Shown: positions 58,892 through 64,000 of the stretch, one piece after another
Position numbering within the stretch: position 1 is the first letter of the stretch
Layout: the number at the start of each line of letters is the position of its first letter
Assembly (NCBI GenBank): GCA_017744715.1
Contig: JAGIAT010000004.1
Location: forward strand, 535,655 to 599,654
Origin: Niabella sp.
GTDB lineage: Bacteria > Bacteroidota > Bacteroidia > Chitinophagales > Chitinophagaceae
Direction of reading: 5' to 3'
DNA length: 64,000 bases
Notes under the pieces: generated by a model
The model's database searches: none
Told to the model about the DNA's origin: nothing
The model's input: the letters and a program-made list of their open reading frames with translations, nothing else
Program-made: the position numbers and the translations under genes

Positions 58892-60352
58892 TTACTTCTC
58901 CAATAATTCAAATAGTTCCTCCAACACCTCCCGGTCATCAAAATGATTCCTTACCCCGTTCACCTCCTGGTAAGTCTCGTGCCCCTTACCCGCCACCAGT
59001 ACAATATCTGACGGATTTGCCAGGCTGATAGCGGTTTTGATCGCTTCCCTTCTGTCTGTTATCGACAAACATTTTCTCCGCGCCCCCGCCGGCACTCCGG
59101 CCTCCATATCTTTTATAATTTCCTGCGGATCCTCATTCCTCGGATTATCGCTGGTAAAAATGATCTTATCACTGTACTCGCAGGCCACCTCCGCCATCAC
59201 CGGCCGTTTTGTTTTATCGCGGTTACCGCCGCAGCCTACTACCGTAATGACCTGCTCAAAACCTTTTCTCAGTTTTTTAATGGTGGCCAGCACATTCAGC
59301 AGTGCATCCGGCGTGTGGGCATAGTCCACAATACCGATCACATTTTCATTCGGAGACACCAGGTATTCAAATCTTCCTGCAGCGCCGTTCAACACACTCA
59401 ATGCCTGCAGTACCGTTACTTTCTCCTCACCCAGGCAAACCGCAGCACCGTACACCGCCAGCAGGTTGTAGGCATTAAATTCTCCAATCAAACGAAAATG
59501 CACTTCCTGTTCGTCTACCATCATGTGCAGGCCCATGATATTGTTATCCAGGATCTTTCCTTTAAAATCGCTGGTGGTCTTTAACGAGTAGGTCTTTATC
59601 GCCGCACGGGTATTTTGTACCATTACCATACCCCGCCGGTCATCCATATTGGTGAGGGCAAATGCTTCCTTGGGCAGGTGATCAAAAAAGGCCTTCTTAA
59701 CGCGGATGTACTCATCAAATGTTTTATGATAATCGAGATGGTCGTGCGTAATATTGCTGAAGATGGCGCCGGTGAACTGTAAGCCGGCTATCCGGTGCTG
59801 GTGAATGGCATGTGAGCTCACTTCCATAAATGCATAGCTACAGCCTTCTTCTGCCATCTGCGCCAGCAGGCCGTTTAAACTTACGGCATCCGGCGTGGTG
59901 TGGGTAGCCTCCAATGTTGCTTCGCCGATGCGGTTTTGCACCGTGCTGATCAACCCGCAGGTAAAACCCATGCTACTGAACAATTGGTACAGGAGGGTGG
60001 CAATCGTGGTTTTGCCGTTGGTACCCGTTACGCCTACCAGCTTTAACCGGGTAGAGGGCTGGCCGTAAAAATGGTGTGCCATAATACCGGCCGCAGCCGC
60101 TGTATCGGCTACCTGCACATATACCACATCTTCGTTCCTGCTTTCCGGAAGGGTTTCACATACCACGGCTACCGCTCCGTTCTGGATCGCGTTGTCGATG
60201 AACTGGTGCCCGTCTGCTCCGCCTTTCACCGCCACAAAAACAGCACCTGGCTTTACGTTGCGGGAATCAATTGCCACGGCATTGATCGCTACAGCCGTAC
60301 TGCCCTGTACCGCCAGCAATTGGGTTTTATATAAAATATCCTGTAACTGCAC
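58892..60352 (-). CDS. murE: UDP-MurNAc-L-Ala-D-Glu:meso-diaminopimelate ligase
   Basis: A 486-residue Mur ligase that adds the third amino acid of the stem peptide. The P-loop is VGVTGTNGKTTIATLLYQ and the central domain has VSSHAIHQHRI. The SDNPRNEDP signature (about residue 405) is the DNPR form that selects meso-diaminopimelate, so peptidoglycan should be the DAP type. It starts nine bases after ftsI ends. Confidence 0.95.
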   Translation of the reverse strand: MQLQDILYKTQLLAVQGSTAVAINAVAIDSRNVKPGAVFVAVKGGADGHQFIDNAIQNGAVAVVCETLPESRNEDVVYVQVADTAAAAGIMAHHFYGQPSTRLKLVGVTGTNGKTTIATLLYQLFSSMGFTCGLISTVQNRIGEATLEATHTTPDAVSLNGLLAQMAEEGCSYAFMEVSSHAIHQHRIAGLQFTGAIFSNITHDHLDYHKTFDEYIRVKKAFFDHLPKEAFALTNMDDRRGMVMVQNTRAAIKTYSLKTTSDFKGKILDNNIMGLHMMVDEQEVHFRLIGEFNAYNLLAVYGAAVCLGEEKVTVLQALSVLNGAAGRFEYLVSPNENVIGIVDYAHTPDALLNVLATIKKLRKGFEQVITVVGCGGNRDKTKRPVMAEVACEYSDKIIFTSDNPRNEDPQEIIKDMEAGVPAGARRKCLSITDRREAIKTAISLANPSDIVLVAGKGHETYQEVNGVRNHFDDREVLEELFELLEK

Positions 60353-60361
60353 TTAACTGAT

Positions 60362-62494
60362 TTATGCCAGATTTAAAATCACTGCCTGTCCTTTTGCAAA
60401 AGCGGCTCCGGGCGCAATGGATTGTCCCTGCACCTTTCCGCTTCCCTGCACTTTTATGCGTAGCCCCATGGGCTCCAGCAAACTGATCGCATCCCGGAGT
60501 CCCATTCCCTTTACACTGGGCATTACATTTGCCCGAACGGTATTACCGGTAATCACCGGCTTAAACTTTTTAGCGTACATGGTGGCCCACTGGTTGGCCT
60601 GCAGCGAATCCACAAACGGGATGTTCAGCATTCCCAGTACGTTCTTTATCGCCGTGGCGCTGCCCGCATAAAAGTAGCTGGTGCTGTCTTTGGCGCCTTC
60701 ATAACTTTTAGGGGTTTTACGCTCTACATACATAGAGTACACTTTTGTGGCAATTTCCCGGAACACCGGCGCGCCGATCTGGCCGCCATAGTGCAGTGCC
60801 GCGCCCGGAGCCGTACGAACCACCACAATACAGGTATACTGGGGACGATCGGCGGGGAAATATCCAACAAATGAAGCCTGGTATACATTGTTGCCATACT
60901 TGATGGCTCCGTCTGAAACATGCGCCGTTCCGGTCTTTCCGGCTACTTTAAACGGCATATCTTTAAATGGTACACGTCCCGTACCTTCGGTAATGGCCAT
61001 TTCGAGGCTTTCCCGGGCCGCTTTTAACGTAGACGGTTTGGCAATGGACTCCACCATTACCTCCGGTTGAATATTTTCCACCACTACGCCCTGGTTGCGG
61101 ATGCTGCTCACCAGGTAGGGGCGCATCATTTTACCACCGTTTGCCACGGCATTGTATAAGGTAAGCGTTTGTAAAGGACTTACGTTCAGCGCATATCCAA
61201 AGCTCATGGTGAGCATGTTCATCAATCCACCATGATCCTTGGCAAGCGGCGCCATCCGCGGCTTGGGCACATGCGCCAGATCGATGGGCGAACGCTGCGC
61301 CATATGATATTTCCGCAGGTAATCGCCAAATTCAGAAGGATTACTTCCAAAAGCTTTCAGGGCAATTTTTGCCAGCCCTACATTGGAGCTATGCGCCACG
61401 CATTCCTCTATAGAGAGCACGGGTTTCGGTGAGCGTTCCGCATCCGTAACCATACGGGGCCCTACCTGCATCCTGCCCGCCATGCCTACTTCCACCAGGT
61501 CGTTGGGCTTCGAAGTACCTTTATCCAGGGCAGCGAGCAGGGTCACCATTTTAATGGTAGAGCCCGGCTCCGTTACCCGCAATGCATAATTATCGTTCTC
61601 CCAGTAAGTGGTATCTCCCCGGTTACGGCCCAGGTTTGCAATGGCCTTTATTTTACCGGTACCAGTTTCCATTACGATGGCGGTACCATATTCGGCACGG
61701 GTAGACTGCAGCATACGCAGCAACGCTGTTTCTGTAATATCCTGCATATTTACATCCAGCGTGGTGTAGATATCCTTTCCGTTTTCCGGTTCTACCTGAA
61801 ACCCTTCCACCGGCACGGCCCCGCCGGAAATATACCGTACTACCCGTTGCCCGTTCTGCCCGTTGAGCAAACTGTCGTAGCTCATTTCCAGTCCCACGTT
61901 CATCTTCTTTACCTTGCCGTTGCTGTTCACATACTCACGACTCAGCCCAATGGTACGGTTGGCCAGCAATCCAAAGGGAGCAATACGCCGGCTGGATTCC
62001 TCCACTACGATGCCGCTCTTATTTTTACCCAGCCGGATGAGCGGAAAATTGCGCAGCGCTTTAAATTCTTCAAACGAGATCTTCTTTTTCAACGCATAGT
62101 AGCGGCTGCCTTTTTGATAGGCCTCGTCAAACTCCTTGCGGTATTGCTTCACTGTTTTATCCTTAAAATAATCAGCCATTGCCATCGCAAAAGAGTCGAT
62201 ATTTTCCTTATACACTTTACCGTTCTTCAAACGCAGCCCCTCCGCCATAAAATCCATATACACATCAAACTGCGGCAGGGAGGTGCTCAGCATCTGCCCG
62301 TCTTCACTAAAAATGGTCCCCCGGTCTGCATTGATCTCCACAATTTTCTGGTGCATGCTGTCGCCCATGCTTCTCCAGTGCTCGCCCTGTACGCGCTGGA
62401 TAACGGTAGCCCGTCCTAATACCAGTATACAAAGCAGCACAATCCCTATAAAACAGAGATACACCCTCCACAATATGTCTTTCTTGATCTCCAC
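60362..62494 (-). CDS. ftsI: FtsI-type penicillin-binding protein with PASTA domain
   Basis: A 710-residue class B penicillin-binding protein (septal transpeptidase) with one N-terminal membrane segment (about 8-28). The dimerisation domain runs to about residue 230. The transpeptidase domain has active-site Ser312 in EPGSTIKM (Lys315), the SSN motif at 369-371, and KTG at 520-522. A single PASTA domain at about 660-710 (VKGMGLRDAISLLEPMGLRI) is uncommon in E. coli-type FtsI but frequent in this phylum. FtsI works with FtsW, encoded five genes downstream. Confidence 0.95.
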   Translation of the reverse strand: MEIKKDILWRVYLCFIGIVLLCILVLGRATVIQRVQGEHWRSMGDSMHQKIVEINADRGTIFSEDGQMLSTSLPQFDVYMDFMAEGLRLKNGKVYKENIDSFAMAMADYFKDKTVKQYRKEFDEAYQKGSRYYALKKKISFEEFKALRNFPLIRLGKNKSGIVVEESSRRIAPFGLLANRTIGLSREYVNSNGKVKKMNVGLEMSYDSLLNGQNGQRVVRYISGGAVPVEGFQVEPENGKDIYTTLDVNMQDITETALLRMLQSTRAEYGTAIVMETGTGKIKAIANLGRNRGDTTYWENDNYALRVTEPGSTIKMVTLLAALDKGTSKPNDLVEVGMAGRMQVGPRMVTDAERSPKPVLSIEECVAHSSNVGLAKIALKAFGSNPSEFGDYLRKYHMAQRSPIDLAHVPKPRMAPLAKDHGGLMNMLTMSFGYALNVSPLQTLTLYNAVANGGKMMRPYLVSSIRNQGVVVENIQPEVMVESIAKPSTLKAARESLEMAITEGTGRVPFKDMPFKVAGKTGTAHVSDGAIKYGNNVYQASFVGYFPADRPQYTCIVVVRTAPGAALHYGGQIGAPVFREIATKVYSMYVERKTPKSYEGAKDSTSYFYAGSATAIKNVLGMLNIPFVDSLQANQWATMYAKKFKPVITGNTVRANVMPSVKGMGLRDAISLLEPMGLRIKVQGSGKVQGQSIAPGAAFAKGQAVILNLA

Positions 62495-62501
62495 TGCCTC
62501 T

Positions 62502-62852
62502 TTAATATTTATGTGCGGTTTGCATATATTGTTCCAATGAATCCTTTAATACATAAGGCGATTCCTGCAGCTCATTCAATCCCAGCGGCTGTAATGCTTT
62601 TGCCAGTTCACTGGGCTTGCTGCGAAACATCACTTCACTTTTCAGGCTTTTGTACTCCCACTGCAACTCCTTCACCTCTTTTGCGGTTGCATTTATTTTG
62701 CGTACCGTTTTATCGGCCATATGCCCGTTATAAATGTAGATGACCGCCAAAAAAGCCAGGTAAAACAGAAACGGAACCTGTTTTACTATGGACTGGTAGT
62801 TGAGTAATTTTTTCCAGTTCCACCGGGACTCTTTTTCTTTTTTCTCTGTCAC
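62502..62852 (-). CDS. FtsL-like cell division protein
   Basis: A 116-residue bitopic protein: basic N-terminus with WNWKKLLNYQSIVKQVPF, one membrane segment (about 28-45, FLFYLAFLAVIYIYNGHM), and a coiled-coil periplasmic part (DKTVRKINATAKEVKELQWE). Sequence similarity to E. coli FtsL is low, as usual, but length, topology and position between rsmH and ftsI fit the Bacteroidota FtsL-like family. It starts seven bases before ftsI. Confidence 0.88.
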   Translation of the reverse strand: MTEKKEKESRWNWKKLLNYQSIVKQVPFLFYLAFLAVIYIYNGHMADKTVRKINATAKEVKELQWEYKSLKSEVMFRSKPSELAKALQPLGLNELQESPYVLKDSLEQYMQTAHKY

Positions 62853-62952
62853 TATATAATTATTACACCCCTACGGGGTTGATTTTTATTATTGGTTTCA
62901 GGTGATCCTGATCATTGTTGGTACCGAAACTTTAAACTTTGAACCTTAAACG
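62853..62952. repeat. Gap between rsmH and ftsL-like with word repeats and a hairpin
   Basis: The gap has ccgaaactttaaactttgaa and ccttaaacgttaaac words, and a hairpin ACCCC-TAC-GGGGT (62867-62879) related to those near 13035 and 19761. It lies inside the otherwise compact dcw operon. Confidence 0.65.
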
Positions 62953-63906
62953 TTAAACTCTTTCTGCCACCCGCAGCTTGGCACTTCTTGATCTTGTATT
63001 CCTTTTCAGTTCTTCTTCACCGGCAGTTACCGGCTTGCGGGTAATGATGGTAAATACTTTTTCTACCGTATGCTGCACAAAGGGATTCTCATCTTTTTCT
63101 TCAAAACTGCCTTCTCTGAAAAACTGTTTCACCAGCCGGTCTTCCAGCGAATGAAAGGTGATTACGGCAATGCGCCCGCCCGGCTGCACCACTTCCTTTG
63201 CCTGTTCCAGCAATGCTTTCAGCGCCTCTAGCTCCTGGTTCACTTCTATGCGCAAGGCCTGAAAAACCTGGGCGAAATATTTATTCGGATTGCCTTTTAC
63301 AACCGGCCGCAACGCATTTTTAAATGCATCGATGGTTTTTAAAGACACCCGATCCCTGCTTTCCACAATGGTTCGTGCAAGTGTTTTCGCATTGGTCACC
63401 TCTCCATATTTTTCAAACAACTTGTGCAATTGCAGTTCCGTATAGGTTTGCAGGATGTCGAAAGCAGTTACCGGCTGCCGGCGATCCATACGCATGTCCA
63501 TATCTGCATTAAACCGGATACTGAACCCCCGCGCAGCTTCATCAAACTGGTGGCTGCTTACACCCAGGTCCGCCAGGATCCCGTCTACCTTGTGGATCCC
63601 GTGAAGCCGGAGAAACCGTTTCAGGTGACGGAAGTTTTGGGTAATAAACAATACCCGCTCATCGCGGGGCAGGTTTGCTGCAGCATCTGCATCCTGGTCA
63701 AACGCTATCAGCCGTCCATGCGCCCCCAGCTGGGCCAAAATAGCGGCCGAATGTCCGCCTCCGCCAAATGTGGCATCCACGTAAACACCATCCGGGCGGA
63801 TGTTTAATGCAGCAATGGTTTCATGAAGCAGTACCGGTACGTGGTACCCTTCCGGCTGAGCAGCTGCGGGGTCAACAAGTTTTCCTTTTTGTTTATCCTT
63901 TGCCAT
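62953..63906 (-). CDS. rsmH: 16S rRNA (cytosine-1402 N4) methyltransferase RsmH
   Basis: A 317-residue SAM-dependent methyltransferase (formerly MraW). YHVPVLLHETIAAL is the family start, YVDATFGGGGHSAAILAQL the SAM loop, and DGILADLGVSSHQFDEAARGF the catalytic motif (about residues 108-128; read in parts). The C-terminus has VITFHSLEDRLVKQFFRE. It is second in the dcw cluster, 48 bases after mraZ. RsmI for the same base is encoded at 11951-12619. Confidence 0.96.
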   Translation of the reverse strand: MAKDKQKGKLVDPAAAQPEGYHVPVLLHETIAALNIRPDGVYVDATFGGGGHSAAILAQLGAHGRLIAFDQDADAAANLPRDERVLFITQNFRHLKRFLRLHGIHKVDGILADLGVSSHQFDEAARGFSIRFNADMDMRMDRRQPVTAFDILQTYTELQLHKLFEKYGEVTNAKTLARTIVESRDRVSLKTIDAFKNALRPVVKGNPNKYFAQVFQALRIEVNQELEALKALLEQAKEVVQPGGRIAVITFHSLEDRLVKQFFREGSFEEKDENPFVQHTVEKVFTIITRKPVTAGEEELKRNTRSRSAKLRVAERV

Positions 63907-63954
63907 AACTGATCAACCTTTAAACTTTTAAATAGCTCCGTTAAAATCTTCCTG

Positions 63955-64000
63955 CTACAATCCGCCCATAACCTGACTGGCCAGGTCGCTGAATGCATCC
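63955..64000 (-). CDS. mraZ: MraZ, C-terminal end only
   Basis: The last 15 codons of a gene whose start is beyond the window edge. On the minus strand the frame reads DAFSDLASQVMGGL followed by TAG. This ending and the position immediately before rsmH fit MraZ, the AbrB-fold protein that regulates the dcw operon. Most of the gene is missing, so identification rests on synteny and this short tail. Confidence 0.7.
   Translation of the reverse strand, partial: DAFSDLASQVMGGL

Noticed and set aside
1..64000. tRNA, rRNA or insertion-sequence genes
   Set aside because: I found no cloverleaf-like stretch, no rRNA-like sequence and no transposase frame when reading the spacers, but a covariance search was not possible.

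Overview
The window looks like a chromosomal segment of a Bacteroidota bacterium, most likely family Chitinophagaceae (a Niabella-like genome is my best guess, from general resemblance only). The reasons are the DUF6266, DUF6702 and DUF4345 proteins, a phylum-type FtsZ, FtsL-like and MraY, a bacterial GGGP synthase, LytS/LytTR-type signalling, TAnnTTTG-type -7 promoter elements, almost no Shine-Dalgarno sequences, and intergenic spacers full of short word-like repeats. I see no rRNA, tRNA, CRISPR array, insertion sequence or prophage. Apart from the two genes at the left edge the content is core-genome-like.

Layout. 1-2.4 kb: the truncated end of a DUF6266 gene, a small excisionase-like HTH gene, a repeat-rich spacer and a DUF4345 membrane protein. 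2.5-12 kb: a lipoprotein esterase, then on the minus strand a GH109-type enzyme, a GH2 beta-galactosidase and an M16 zinc protease. 12-14.4 kb (minus): rsmI, purS, pssA and an unknown gene coupled to pssA. 14.7-19.9 kb (minus): thrA-thrB-thrC, preceded by a 26-codon leader peptide ending in a threonine-rich run, with hairpins between it and thrA, which looks like transcription attenuation. 20-23 kb: an OmpA-type lipoprotein, a group III truncated haemoglobin, an Rrf2 regulator with three cysteines, a perfect inverted repeat in its promoter, and a divergent DUF488 gene. 23-30 kb (minus): a secreted DUF6067 glycosidase-like protein and a pair of uncharacterised overlapping genes (lipoprotein plus large helical-repeat protein). 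30-32 kb: a LytS-type histidine kinase and LytTR regulator. 32-34.7 kb: GGGP synthase, a secreted unknown and a LOG-family hydrolase. 34.8-38.5 kb (plus): a sodium:solute symporter, O-methyltransferase, glucosaminidase/LysM and hpt run. 38.6-42.3 kb: an M1 peptidase and HupE/UreJ protein, divergent from DUF6702. 42.5-47.4 kb (plus): lnt, an alpha/beta hydrolase, an SDR, gpsA and a small unknown gene.

47.5-64 kb (minus) is a complete division/cell-wall (dcw) cluster in the order mraZ (only its end), rsmH, ftsL-like, ftsI (PASTA), murE, mraY, murD, ftsW, murG, murC, ftsQ, ftsA, ftsZ. It makes the UDP-MurNAc-pentapeptide and lipid II and builds the divisome. MurE carries the DNPR signature of meso-diaminopimelate enzymes. 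FtsQ is unusual in having a lysine/proline/alanine-rich tail of about 120 residues.

The signals I rate most worth testing are the thr leader peptide/attenuator, the basic FtsQ tail, the perfect Rrf2 operator over the promoter, the uncharacterised lipoprotein/helical-repeat pair, and the families of dispersed intergenic repeats that enter spacers even inside the thr and dcw operons and may supply promoter parts.
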